A DNA stretch of 59,553 bases from Symsagittifera roscoffensis (lineage: Eukaryota > Xenacoelomorpha > Acoela > Convolutidae). Made by a program: the position numbers and the translations under genes. Below the pieces are notes generated by a model. The model saw only the letters and a list, made by a program, of their open reading frames with translations. It was not told the origin of the DNA and did no database searches. The DNA lies in assembly GCF_963678635.1 (NCBI RefSeq), contig NW_026971052.1, positions 1-59,553 on the forward strand, given 5' to 3'. The stretch's first letter is position 1, and each line of letters begins with the position of its first letter. Of the stretch, positions 10,673-20,095 are shown piece by piece.

Positions 10673-11582
10673 ACGAAAAGAAGGAAAATACTGAAAAAAG
10701 GAAAACTCGGCTGCAATTCTATCCATATATTGTGCCACAGACAAAGGAAATTCAGAGCGAACAGACTCTGAATTCAATTTGGAGTCTTCCATCAACGAGT
10801 CAAAGGAAAACAACTCTTCCTGTGAATTCGAGAGTGAATTAAAGACTCCGCCCGGTGTGAAAAGAGAAAATCTGGTTGATAACTGGTGGGGGAGTTTAAC
10901 AGAGGGAACTAACAGCAACAAAGAACAAGACGCAGCTGGGGTGACTGCCTGGTTGACGAGAGTCCGTTGTTAGCTGCGAAAGTACTGCGCAAGAGATTCG
11001 ACGCTCTAGATCTGTTCTGCGAAGTTATCTGTCTTCTTTCTCCGTCTCATCTGAACTGAAGTGCTAGAACTGCCTTATTTGATGCTAGGATGGGTGCTAA
11101 GCTGTCTTCCATTCTTTTCAAAGCTGGTGTCTTGGAGTTGAAGGCCTATATACAGAGGTGATTGCTGGACAACTCTTCCGAAAATCTTACAACCGAAACC
11201 GGTGACCGCCCAATCTCCAAAACCGTCAAAAACTGTAAGACTCATCTAGTTTTCAAAAACTTTTTTGTGCAATAAAATTACATACGGTGTCTTATTGTGT
11301 ATCCCAACTCAAAGCAAGCTACAAGTGGTAATTTTCCCGATACCACAAAGTTTTGGGTAATTGTGAACGGATTGAAAATCCAAGAAATCGGATCATAGAC
11401 AAGGGGTACTAGACTAGTTTTTTGGGTTGGTTTACGACTCGAACCTGCTGACCAAAATTTTCCGAAAAATTTTGGGAAAAAAGTAAGAAATTTCCCAAAA
11501 ATCGTCAAAACGTCCCCATAAATCTGCGAAACTGTGCTGTAACATGACACCAACCTTATGGTAAGTGGTCTGGTAGCGAAAT

Positions 11583-11661
11583 ATCAGGCAAATTAAGTTG
11601 AGTTTTTTCATCCTCAGGTTTTTTCCGCGTGTGTTGTTGGAACTTAACCAATTTGCCTGAT
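11583..11661 (+). ncRNA. Leader stem-loop 1 (cis RNA structure)
   Basis: Left arm 11583-11594 (ATCAGGCAAATT) pairs perfectly with right arm 11650-11661 (AATTTGCCTGAT). The loop carries the conserved words TTCATCCTCAGG and CCGCGTGTGTTGTT. Flanking words AAGTGGTC and TTGGTAA are also conserved between copies. Confidence 0.75.
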
Positions 11662-11776
11662 TCTCCAACCCCATTGGTAAACTTAAGGTTTACAACGACT
11701 TGATACCTGTTTGCATTCGTTCGCTTTTCAAAACATTCGTTTCGCAACGACTGACTAAGTGGTCCGGGACGGTAAA

Positions 11777-11855
11777 ATTAAGCAAGTTAAGTTGTTGTCT
11801 TTCATCCTCAGGTTTGCTCCGCGTGTGTTGTTGGTTTTCAACCGACTTGCTTAAT
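11777..11855 (+). ncRNA. Leader stem-loop 2 (cis RNA structure)
   Basis: Left arm 11777-11788 (ATTAAGCAAGTT) pairs with 11844-11855 (GACTTGCTTAAT): eleven Watson-Crick pairs and one T-G wobble in the sense strand. Relative to stem-loop 1, pairs 3, 5 and 10 changed on both sides. Loop words are conserved. Confidence 0.75.
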
Positions 11856-11973
11856 TCCCAAACCTCTTGGTAATTCGTCGAGCTACTAGCCGATTAGTAG
11901 TGACGCACCGTCCTACGACCGTTCAACAAATTTCGTACGCCGTAACATCATCCTAAGTGGTCAGGGAGGTGAT

Positions 11974-12052
11974 ATTAAGTAAGTTAAGTTGGTTTTATTC
12001 ATCCTCAGGTTTACTCCGTGTGTGTTGTTTGATATCAACCGACTTACTTAAT
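11974..12052 (+). ncRNA. Leader stem-loop 3 (cis RNA structure)
   Basis: Left arm 11974-11985 (ATTAAGTAAGTT) pairs with 12041-12052 (GACTTACTTAAT), with the same terminal wobble as copy 2. Relative to copy 2, pair 7 changed from C-G to T-A. It ends about 100 bases before the gag start. Confidence 0.75.
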
Positions 12053-12158
12053 CCCCAGCCCCATTGGTAACTTTACTGACCGAAAACCGTTCCGAATCGC
12101 CCCGCAAACGCCCGATAACCGTTAAGTATAGTTTGAGTTAAGTATAGACCCTATAGCC

Positions 12159-12962
12159 ATGGATGAGAACTTTCAGAAGAGGGTTCAAAGGTTATTTGCG
12201 AAGCGAACCAAGCTTGAAAATGAACTGTACAAGTGCCATGAAATTATAATTGAGAACATTGAAAGTCAGAGTCGCTCATCAAAGATTGACACTCAGATTC
12301 AGAATTGCAAGAGCCTGATAGAGACTGCAGTTGAAATAAATGAGGAATTGATTAAGTTAGCTTCTAAAAGTGTTGATCCTGATAAATTGATACCAGCGCA
12401 GGATATGTGGCTTCATACGGTTACATCAAGAAACGATACAGTTTTACAGAAGGCTGCATCATATAAAGCTGGCTTAAACGTTGAACCTGAGGAAACAGAG
12501 CTTGACAATGTTGCAGAATCGTTAAGTACGATCGTAACAACACAACCACAAGATTCACATGAAGCAGATGCGCGCTCTAAGGTGTCGCGGTACAGTAGTC
12601 GACATCATAAATCAGGTTCGCATAAATCCAGTCGCTATACCGTCGCGCAGTCAAAAACATCAACTGAGAAGAGGCGAGATTTGTTGGTTTTGAAGAAGCA
12701 GCAAGAGGAACTTGAGAGACAAGCAAAGGTGTCATTGAAGTTGAAAGCGCAGCAAAATAAAATAAAAGAACAGCAAGGAAGTTTAGAGTTGGAAGAACTA
12801 GCTGAGGTACACCGCAAGAAACTGGCTGAAATTGAGTTAAAGGAATTCGAGTTGGAAGAAGAGCTTTCTGCAGCAAGTGAGAAGATAGGAAATGCTAGCG
12901 TAACACATGTTGACCCACAACGTACTGAACAATGGGTAGAAAACGTTGTCACTGAGCAATAG
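12159..12962 (+). CDS. gag: BEL Gag, N-terminal part, ended by in-frame TAG
   Basis: The ATG at 12159 opens a 267-aa frame. Residues ~165-250 are a highly charged coiled coil (KKQQEELERQAK, LELEELAEVHRKKLAEIEL). The TAG at 12960-12962 sits in CAA TAG CAG and the same frame continues open to 15473. This is either a single C-to-T nonsense change from CAG or a readthrough signal; the nonsense explanation is simpler because other inactivating changes are present. Forms virus-like particles in the cytoplasm in this family. Confidence 0.85.
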   Translation: MDENFQKRVQRLFAKRTKLENELYKCHEIIIENIESQSRSSKIDTQIQNCKSLIETAVEINEELIKLASKSVDPDKLIPAQDMWLHTVTSRNDTVLQKAASYKAGLNVEPEETELDNVAESLSTIVTTQPQDSHEADARSKVSRYSSRHHKSGSHKSSRYTVAQSKTSTEKRRDLLVLKKQQEELERQAKVSLKLKAQQNKIKEQQGSLELEELAEVHRKKLAEIELKEFELEEELSAASEKIGNASVTHVDPQRTEQWVENVVTEQ

Positions 12963-15473
12963 CAGGCCGAAGTTGTTGCAAGCTCAGAGCAAAGTCATCC
13001 AGTAGTCGAGAGTTCCACTTTGATTGCTACTGATGTTTTGCAAGGGGTTGGTGCCGTCGTCAGCGGGGGTGCCGTCGTCAACGCTGGTCAAACCACATAC
13101 AGTGAACCGGGAGGCCACAATAGGAATCGAATTCAGGCTCAGAGATCAAGTTTGGTCCAATCGCGTCTGTCATTGCACTCAATCGAGAACCCATCTAGTT
13201 TACCACAGTTCGTTGCCTCCAGCTCAAACTTTGTTACTCCACACTTAGCTTCAACACCTCATGCTGAAGTTTCGCAAAATCACAATCTGATACCACAAGC
13301 AAGTGGTAGCATTCCCGCTTCAATGTCCTTTGGTAATCCCACCATTAATGTGGCACCGCCTTTTGTGTCGACCGTTACTAATCCAGTTTCGCTTCCGGCG
13401 AGTCAACCTTTTGTTCCTCCATTAACCGTTCCGATTCCCATTTCGCTTCCGATTATTCAACCATTTGTCCCGTCAACCGTTCCTATTCCCTCTTTGCTTC
13501 CGGTCAGTCAGCCACATTCCGGCCCCGTTTCAACTGGGTATCAGGCGCCTGCAGCGCCATCCCATCAACCTATAAATGTTCCAAACAACCCAACAAGTTT
13601 CTCAAGTGAACACTATAACCCGTATAGCAGTTTGTGGAGACCTGCCGCGACTGCGCAAACGATGCCAGTTCCTCAATACTGCGCACCGCCCTCAAACGTT
13701 TTCTCAGTGACAGCTCCTGTTGTTCCACCAAACACCCTAGTTCCTTATACAAGTTCTGGGACTGTGTATTACACCCAGCCGCAAACTCATCCAGTTGTTG
13801 AAACAGCGCATCAAGGTTATCCACCTACATATCCTGCGCCCACTACGGGCCCGTCTTACGTGCCTAATAGCGAACAACCCATCTCGGCGAGAGAGTTAGC
13901 AGATATCATTCTGCATAGCCGCAAAGACCGTCTACCGGAGTTGAACTTGGAAGTGTTTGATGGAGAACCACTTAACTGGTATGAATGGTTCGGGCAGTTC
14001 CAAGCAACAGTTGATTCGGCTATGCTAACTGATGATGAAAAACTCAAATATCTGAAAACGCACGTTAAAGACAAAGCCAAGAGTGCAATTGCGGAATACG
14101 GCTACAGTGGAGTGTTGTATAAGGATGCTCTAGCAACTCTCCAGAGAAAGTTTGGGCAGCCTCATGTTGTAGTTGGTGCACATTTGGATAAGTTGAAGAA
14201 TTTTCCCGCATTGAAGATGCACAACTCTGACCATGTTATAAGTTTTTCTGCGGTGATTTCTGGGCTCGTAGCTGTTTTTAGGTCTTTGTCGTTCAATGAC
14301 GACTTGAAAAGTGTGAACCTATTAAATCAAGCCGTCAGTAAGCTTCCTCCAAATCTAAAAGAGGCATGGTCCATGCATACTGTTAGACAACATTGGCAGC
14401 GATTAACATTGCTAGACTTCAACGATTGGCTTAAGAATAAGGCAGAAGGCCATGAGCGATTGAAATCTTTAGTCAAAGTCGAGCAGCCAGTTAAACAAAA
14501 AGTAGTTACAAAAGTGCTTGCAGGTAACACTAAGGTAAGTTCTAAGGATGAGATAAGTAGAGAAAAGACAAGGTTTCCTCCATGCTCGCTATGCAAAGGG
14601 CAGCATGCACTCTGGAACTGTTCCGTGTTCAAAGAGAAAAACGCAACACAAAGGGCTAAATATGTAGCAGAACAAAAGCTCTGTTTTTCTTGTTTACAAG
14701 GCAACCATACCTTCCGAAAGTGCCAAAAGGCAAGAAAATGCCCAAAACAGGACTGTGAGAGCACTCACAATGTGCTTCTTCATGGAGCCGAGAAAGTTTT
14801 CCCGCCCAAAGAGGCCGACCGATCACCATCGACTCAAACTAATACAAACACTACTTCTGCAAACAACGCAGCTTGTGTTAAACCTTGTGAGGGAACTGCA
14901 AAAGGCATTCTTCCCGTTGCGTTGGTAGATGTGTCCTCTGGTTCGGAAAATTCGAATGCACTAGCACTTTGTGACACCGGTTCCACTCATTCTTGGGTTT
15001 CCGCGGCACTCTTTGAACGTCTGAAATTAGTTGGCACGCCCGTAAATGTTACGACCGATGGTTTTAACTCAGCCAAGGTATCTAAAACTCAACGAGTTCA
15101 CTTGAAAGTTTCCGCAAAGCCAAATGAAAGTGATTTTTCGTTTTCTTTTGTCGCTTTCGTTAAGCACAACATGTATATAGGACCCGATGTTATAAACGTT
15201 TCCGAATTGCAGGTCAAATACCCACAACTAGCCCCGTTAAAGACGACTGCGTATAATTACAAAGAGATTGAGATAGTTATAGGACAGGACTTCTATCATG
15301 CGATAAGACCCCTCGAACATGTCTTCGGAGATGAACTTAACTCACCGTGCGCCGTCCGACTTCCGATAGGTTGGGTCAATAGTGGTCCGTCTCCTGATCG
15401 TTCGTCCTTAAATTCTTCTTCCTTTAACTGCGTTACGGACGATATTTCTCTGACCGACCAAATCAAAACTTAG
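12963..15473 (+). CDS. gag-pro: BEL Gag (DUF1759, zinc knuckles) and DUF1758 aspartic protease
   Basis: Same frame as the upstream 267 codons, 836 codons. First ~280 residues are Pro/Ser/Thr-rich. A DUF1759-type capsid region begins near 13940 (LEVFDGEPLNWYEWFGQF). Two knuckles follow: CSLCKGQHALWNC (near 14584) and CFSCLQGNHTFRKC (near 14683), then a Cys/His-rich KCPKQDCESTH. The retropepsin of DUF1758 type has its catalytic CDTGSTHSW near 14970. The frame ends at TAG 15471-15473, directly before YELESYG, where relatives read on into RT, so this is a second premature stop. Confidence 0.9.
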   Translation, partial: QAEVVASSEQSHPVVESSTLIATDVLQGVGAVVSGGAVVNAGQTTYSEPGGHNRNRIQAQRSSLVQSRLSLHSIENPSSLPQFVASSSNFVTPHLASTPHAEVSQNHNLIPQASGSIPASMSFGNPTINVAPPFVSTVTNPVSLPASQPFVPPLTVPIPISLPIIQPFVPSTVPIPSLLPVSQPHSGPVSTGYQAPAAPSHQPINVPNNPTSFSSEHYNPYSSLWRPAATAQTMPVPQYCAPPSNVFSVTAPVVPPNTLVPYTSSGTVYYTQPQTHPVVETAHQGYPPTYPAPTTGPSYVPNSEQPISARELADIILHSRKDRLPELNLEVFDGEPLNWYEWFGQFQATVDSAMLTDDEKLKYLKTHVKDKAKSAIAEYGYSGVLYKDALATLQRKFGQPHVVVGAHLDKLKNFPALKMHNSDHVISFSAVISGLVAVFRSLSFNDDLKSVNLLNQAVSKLPPNLKEAWSMHTVRQHWQRLTLLDFNDWLKNKAEGHERLKSLVKVEQPVKQKVVTKVLAGNTKVSSKDEISREKTRFPPCSLCKGQHALWNCSVFKEKNATQRAKYVAEQKLCFSCLQGNHTFRKCQKARKCPKQDCESTHNVLLHGAEKVFPPKEADRSPSTQTNTNTTSANNAACVKPCEGTAKGILPVALVDVSSGSENSNALALCDTGSTHSWVSAALFERLKLVGTPVNVTTDGFNSAKVSKTQRVHLKVSAKPNESDFSFSFVAFVKHNMYIGPDVINVSELQVKYPQLAPLKTTAYNYKEIEIVIGQDFYHAIRPLEHVFGDELNSPCAVRLPIGWVNSGPSPDRSSLNSSSFNCVTDDISLTDQIKT

Positions 15474-16759
15474 TATGAGTTAGAGTCGTATGGTGCGTTC
15501 AAGCAAGTAGATGCCCGTTCCGCCGCAGACAAGCGTGCTTTGCGGATCCTAAAAACTGAAACCGTTCACGATGGTGAGCGTTACACTGTACCGATGCTGT
15601 GGAGTGATAATGATGTTAGCTTGCCTAACAATTATTATTCTTCATTAGCCCAATTAAAGTCGTTAGAGAAAAGATTAGATAGAGATCCGTTACTTCGCGA
15701 GAAGTATACCGAAACAATCAGAGAAGATATAACTAAAGGATATGTCATAACCGTCAACCCGCACGATCCCAGCTCACGAGCCGAACGTGAGTGGTATCTT
15801 CCACACCATCCGGTTTTGAACCCGAACAAACCCGGCAAGGTGCGCCGTGTGCTCAATGGAGCATCCAAATTTCATGGCACTTCCTTAAATAGATCTCTCT
15901 TGGTTGGCCCGGATCTCCTTCAAAATCTTATTTTTGTACTGTTGAGGTTCCGTCAACACAAGTACGCCGTCTCAGCGGACATAGAAGGTATGTTCTTACA
16001 AGTTGGAGTACTTGCGCGAGATCAACCGTCTCTCCGTTTTTTTTGTGGCGGGAGGACCCCACTTCAAGTGTGGTGGTTCACCAATACACCCGTCATATTT
16101 TTGGCGCTCGTGATTCGCCAACTGGTGCGAATTTCGCGCTACAAAAAACTGTTTCTGATAATCAAGCTGAATACCCCGAAGCCGCTTCAGCCGTTGTCCA
16201 GAAGTTTTACATGGTCGACTATCTTGACTCGTTCGAAAATACCGCTGACGCTCTTAGCCTAAGTAAAGACTTAGTCGCAATGCTCAAATTAGGTGGGTTT
16301 AACCTGACAAAGTTTGTTAGCAATGTACCCGAAGTTACAACCGCTCTTAATCCGGACAACCGTGAGTCCAACCCGTCAGTTAAGGATATTTGTAAGAGTC
16401 CAGACCAATCGTCGCATGTTCTTGGTCTCAGGTGGGATCATGTAAAAGATACCCTAGTAGTAAGTAGAGGTGTTGATCGACCACTAGATAAAGCAATTAC
16501 TCAACGCACCGTGTTGAGTTTTGTTTCCTCAGTTTTTGATCCAATAGGACTGGTAGCTCCATATACTGTGAAAGCGCGCCTTTTACTAAAAGATATATGG
16601 AGAATCAGTTGTCAAATGTGGGATGATGATCTCCCAGAGGAAATTAAACAACAATTTCTAGATTGGCACTCAGGACTTCCACTATTAGGTACTCTGACGA
16701 TACCTCGTAGCGAAGGACGTTTTTTGCGCCGTATCGTTTCTCCGAGCCCGACTTGCTAA
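15474..16759 (+). pseudogene. pol: BEL reverse transcriptase, frameshifted and active-site mutated
   Basis: The frame continues from Gag-Pro after the TAG: YELESYGAFKQVD, then PGKVRRVLNGASKFHG and SADIEGMFLQVGV (first catalytic Asp). At the T8 run 16037-16044 the frame changes by two bases; REDPTSSVVVHQYTRHIFGA continues in the second frame. The active-site box reads YMVDYLDS where the family has Y[MV]DDYLDS, so one catalytic Asp is Val (GTC in place of GAC). The second frame ends at 16759 in a region where the beginning of RNase H should be; about 60 residues appear lost or scrambled. Not functional. Confidence 0.9.
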
Positions 16760-16801
16760 ATCGCAAAAGACCGAGTTAGCTTTTGTATTTGGGAAGCGCC
16801 T

Positions 16802-18769
16802 ATGAAGATGCTCTCCATTCCCAAGTTAGAGCTTCAGGCTGCTCTGCTTGCATCTCGACTCAAAGAAGAGATTTTGAAAGCGCTTACTTTCAAAGTAAGC
16901 AATGTATTCATGTGGACTGATTCTACCACCGTTCTCCAGTGGCTTAACTCGTGCAACAAACTTCCTGTGTTTGTTGGAAACCGCACTGGTGAAATCTTGG
17001 AGTCCACCACCATTAATCAATGGAATCATGTACTCAGTGGTGATAACCCAGCTGATACCGGCACACGAGGAATTTCTTCGGAAGCCATCAAGGATAGCAG
17101 CTGGGTTAGAGGCCCTAGTATATTGAGGACATGTGATTGGCCATTCAAGCCGAACACTGATGTCATCAAAAAGATCCAATTAAAAGGCCCACTCTGTGAC
17201 ATTGATACATGCCTTGAGACTGCATCTACGTTTGTTGTTGATGCTTCATCTGAGAAAGCGCCGTCGATCCGTCTGTTTAAAAATTGGGATAAATTCAGCT
17301 CAATTGTAAAGTACAAACGTTTTTTAGCGTTTATGCTTCGTGTGCTACCATCGCATAAACACTTCCGTACAAAAACGCTTGAAATAACCGACCCGTCCGA
17401 GTTAGATATTGCCGAGCAGAAGCTTATTTATCTCGCTCAGTCCGAACCATTTCCTGCCGAAGTGAAAATACTTCAGTCCGATAAACTGATAACAAAGAAA
17501 AGTCGGATTGCTAAATATTCTCCGTTCATCGGCCCAGCTGGCATCCTGCGTTCAACTGGACGTATCAGCCGTCTTGTTGAAACCGACTTTGATAGCAAAC
17601 ATCCAATAATACTGGATGGTCGACACCGAGTTGCTCATATGTTGATTAGGCATATGCACTTTCAACATGCACATCAGGGGTTGGATTACATGCGTGCTGT
17701 AGTTCAGTTGAAATACATTGTTCTGAAGTTGCGCTGGTTACTTGGAAACATCGAAAATACTTGCATAACATGCCGTAAGCGCAAAGCAAAAACAGTTGTG
17801 CCCATTATGTCTGACCTACCGATTGAAAGACTGGGTTACAAGCAGCCTCCCTTCTCCAACACAGGTGTTGATTACTTTGGCCCGTTTCAAGTGCCGATAC
17901 GCCGAAGTACCGTAAAGAGATGGGGTTTCCTATTTACCTGCCTCACGACTCGAGCAGTTCACATCGAGTTGGTTCCATCTCTCGATACTAGTTCCTGCGT
18001 CATGGGCGTAGAGCGATTTATTGCAAGGCGAGGTACCCCCAAAACCATTCTTTCTGACAATGGCACGAATTTTGTTGGTGCTCAAAAGGAGCTCCTATCC
18101 TGTGTCCAAAATTGGAACAAAGTCGCCCCGGCCGTTTTCGTCCACAAAGGCATTAAGTGGAGGTTTAACCCGCCCAGTGCTCCTCATCACGGTGGCGCCT
18201 GGGAGCGGCTAGTGAGAAGTGTTAAGCGAGTGTTGTACGACATATTAGGCAACAGGAGATTAACTGAGGAAGTTCTAGGAACAACGCTCTGCCTAGTTGA
18301 ACAATTAGTTAGCGCAAGACCGATCACTCCGGTCAGTTCCGATCCGCACGACCTAGAGGCACTCACCCCGAATCACTTCATTCTCGGTCACAGCGCAGCT
18401 AGCTTCCCGTCGCTAAGTTTCGAAGAAAACTTCGACCATAAGAAGCGGTTCGCCAGAGCGCAATCATACGCTAACGCAATATGGATACGGTGGATGCGGG
18501 AATACGTTCCTTCCCTCAATAGGAGGGCAAAGTGGCACAACCAGTCAGACGTTAAGTTGAAAGCCGGTGACTTGGTTTGGGTCATAGAGCCTGACACTCC
18601 ACGTGGACATTATCCACTCGCACGTATCCTAAGACTGCACTATGGCAAGGACGGATGCGCGCGATCCGCCGACATAAAGACCGTTACGAGCGAACTGACC
18701 CGCCCGACCGTAAAGCTCGCTCCCGTTCTTCCTTGTTTAGGGGTGGAGGATGTTGCAGCGCAAATATAA
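16802..18769 (+). CDS. pol: BEL RNase H remainder and integrase
   Basis: 655-aa frame starting MKMLSIPKLELQAALLASRL, the middle of the Pao RNase H region, with WTDSTTVLQWL (catalytic Asp) and GDNPADTGTRG. The integrase zinc-binding region is RHMHFQHAHQG...CITCRKRKA. The catalytic triad is visible as GVDYFGPF (~356), SDNGTNF (~420) and GGAWERL (~467), spacing D-48-E, typical for BEL/Pao. The C-terminus has WHNQSDVKLKAGDLVWV. The stop lies 16 codons... inside the 3' LTR (18769), a common arrangement. It would need the upstream polyprotein for expression, which is broken. Confidence 0.9.
   Translation: MKMLSIPKLELQAALLASRLKEEILKALTFKVSNVFMWTDSTTVLQWLNSCNKLPVFVGNRTGEILESTTINQWNHVLSGDNPADTGTRGISSEAIKDSSWVRGPSILRTCDWPFKPNTDVIKKIQLKGPLCDIDTCLETASTFVVDASSEKAPSIRLFKNWDKFSSIVKYKRFLAFMLRVLPSHKHFRTKTLEITDPSELDIAEQKLIYLAQSEPFPAEVKILQSDKLITKKSRIAKYSPFIGPAGILRSTGRISRLVETDFDSKHPIILDGRHRVAHMLIRHMHFQHAHQGLDYMRAVVQLKYIVLKLRWLLGNIENTCITCRKRKAKTVVPIMSDLPIERLGYKQPPFSNTGVDYFGPFQVPIRRSTVKRWGFLFTCLTTRAVHIELVPSLDTSSCVMGVERFIARRGTPKTILSDNGTNFVGAQKELLSCVQNWNKVAPAVFVHKGIKWRFNPPSAPHHGGAWERLVRSVKRVLYDILGNRRLTEEVLGTTLCLVEQLVSARPITPVSSDPHDLEALTPNHFILGHSAASFPSLSFEENFDHKKRFARAQSYANAIWIRWMREYVPSLNRRAKWHNQSDVKLKAGDLVWVIEPDTPRGHYPLARILRLHYGKDGCARSADIKTVTSELTRPTVKLAPVLPCLGVEDVAAQI
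18739..18750 (+). promoter_or_regulatory. Polypurine tract of BEL element
   Basis: AGGGGTGGAGGA lies directly before the 3' LTR TG; this is the plus-strand DNA primer in LTR elements. Confidence 0.75.
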
Positions 18770-19262
18770 AACAATAGTACAAATGCATATAAACGTAAAT
18801 GTGCGAGAGTATAAATGCATATAAAAGTAAATGCATACATGGACAGTAGCCAAGCGTATACATGGTGCGTCCCGGCGGGTTCGGCGCCGGTTCGAATCCC
18901 GACTAGGTCATTTCCTTTCTAGAACTCGAATATGCACCGAACTTGATGGGATGCTCCGTAACCAGGTTCGATCCCCCCCCAAAGACGATTTTAACCGTCT
19001 TTTCGCTCTAATTTGGTTCAGCCTTGATTAAGGCTGACCTTTAAAAAGAGCAATTTGTCTCAAGGACAAATACTAGCCATTTTTGCAGCTTGCTTTGAGT
19101 TATGCAGTTTTTTGTGTCCGATGTTACCGATAACAATAAAAAAGTTTGTTAAAAATATCATTATATTACGAAATTTCCAGAGTTATTTTCCCGATAAAAT
19201 ACTCGTTAATTCAAGTGTTTGAAAAGAGATTTTATTACGAAGTGTGGAGATTGGCGCGCACA
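18751..19262 (+). repeat. 3' LTR of BEL element
   Basis: Begins TGTTGCAGCG and ends GCGCGCACA. Nearly identical to the 5' LTR; the main differences are two substitutions near 18838 and a shorter C/A run near 18975. Confidence 0.95.
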
Positions 19263-19480
19263 CTTGGTCAAAATTTTCTTGTAAAATAGCAATCTTTTTG
19301 ACCATCGATTTATTCAGACAACGATTATGTTCATTTACTGCTGTTACAAAACGCAGAATCTCAAATTGACTCAATTGTCATGCTGGGTCTTGTTTTACTT
19401 CAGCGTCTGTGAATCTGCAAGGTCGACAAACCTGATGGTATCAATGACATTAGTAGTAGAAGAGTGAGCAGATGTGGGGG
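19263..19480 (-). pseudogene. GTPase-related copy 10, 5' half, split by the BEL element
   Basis: Minus strand: TIRFVDLADSQT (G3-like position), then after a stop QFEILRFVTAVNEHN, equivalent to VYLFLIAVNEQ, and KKIAILQENFDQ, which continues across the insertion into 10134. The first five bases are the right-hand CTTGG duplication. Somewhat diverged from copies 1-9. Confidence 0.5.
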
Positions 19481-19499
19481 AGGGGGGGGGGGGGTTGGA

Positions 19500-19620
19500 T
19501 GGTGACCTCCATGTACTAAGATAGGGAATAGAACATCCGGTCACCAACCTATGTATTAACATAGGGAATAGACTTTCCAATGTATTAAGATAGGGAATAG
19601 GTTTCCTATGTATTAAAATG
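19500..19620. repeat. Short tandem repeat, ATGTATTAAGATAGGGAATAG-type
   Basis: Four degenerate copies of a ~20-40 bp unit (core TATTAAGATAGGGAATAG). A 12-G run with interruptions precedes it at 19478-19494. Confidence 0.6.
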
Positions 19621-20095
19621 GTAAGGTTTGAGATGGTAAATTTCAGAAAAAATTTTGGCGCCCGAATTTTTTGAGCTCGATACTTGCGTTTCTTAGCTAA
19701 CTTCTACGATTTGTGTGATTGTAAGGGCTATCTTGTCTTACAAAATTTCTGTATGGTAAGTTCCAGACGACAAATTTCAGAAAATTTTTTAGAAAATTTT
19801 TGAAGTTTCACTTGCAAGTACATTTTTATCTTGAAAAACGTTTTTATCTTGAAAAACCGAAAAAAAAGTTTTTTTTTGCATGGTAAGTAAGTTTCAGATG
19901 GTAAAGTTCGAAACAATTTTTTAATAATTTTTTAAATTTTACTTGCCAATACTTTTTTTGTCTTGTAAAAGCCTTTTTACCTTGAAAAATTGAGAAAAAA
20001 AATGTTTTTGGATGGCAAGTTTCAGATGGTAGGTTTCAGAAAGTTTTACTTGCAAATACTTTTTTATCTCAAAAAAATCTTTTAAATACTTATTT
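19621..20095. repeat. Degenerate ~120-bp direct repeats (ATGGTAAGTTTCAGA)
   Basis: Three to four imperfect units, each with TGGTAAGTTTCAGATGGTA, a T-rich block and TACTTGCAA...TTTTTATCTTG. No coding potential seen. Confidence 0.5.

Larger units (their letters stand above)
10673..12158 (+). promoter_or_regulatory. BEL leader (5' untranslated region)
   Basis: About 1.5 kb between PBS and gag ATG without a plausible protein. The last third (11540-12090) consists of three tandem ~195-bp copies, each containing one long stem-loop, listed separately. Confidence 0.7.
10135..19262 (+). mobile_element. BEL/Pao LTR retrotransposon, complete ends, inactivated coding region
   Basis: 9128 bp with TG...CA LTRs of 517 and 512 bp, a 5-bp target duplication CTTGG on both sides (10130-10134 and 19263-19267), a PBS, a PPT and the BEL/Pao order gag, zinc knuckles, DUF1758-type protease, RT, RNase H, integrase on the plus strand. 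LTR differences are few (GCATGCAGG against GCATACATG, and a homopolymer), so insertion is recent. Nevertheless the coding region has two in-frame TAG codons, a T-run frameshift, a damaged RNase H region and a mutated RT active site. Confidence 0.95.

Noticed and set aside
12635-12952. 105-aa minus-strand Ser/Cys-rich frame
   Set aside because: Antisense of the Gag coiled coil.
19478-19494. Long G-run as a G-quadruplex regulator
   Set aside because: Plain homopolymer next to short repeats with no gene nearby; no support beyond composition.
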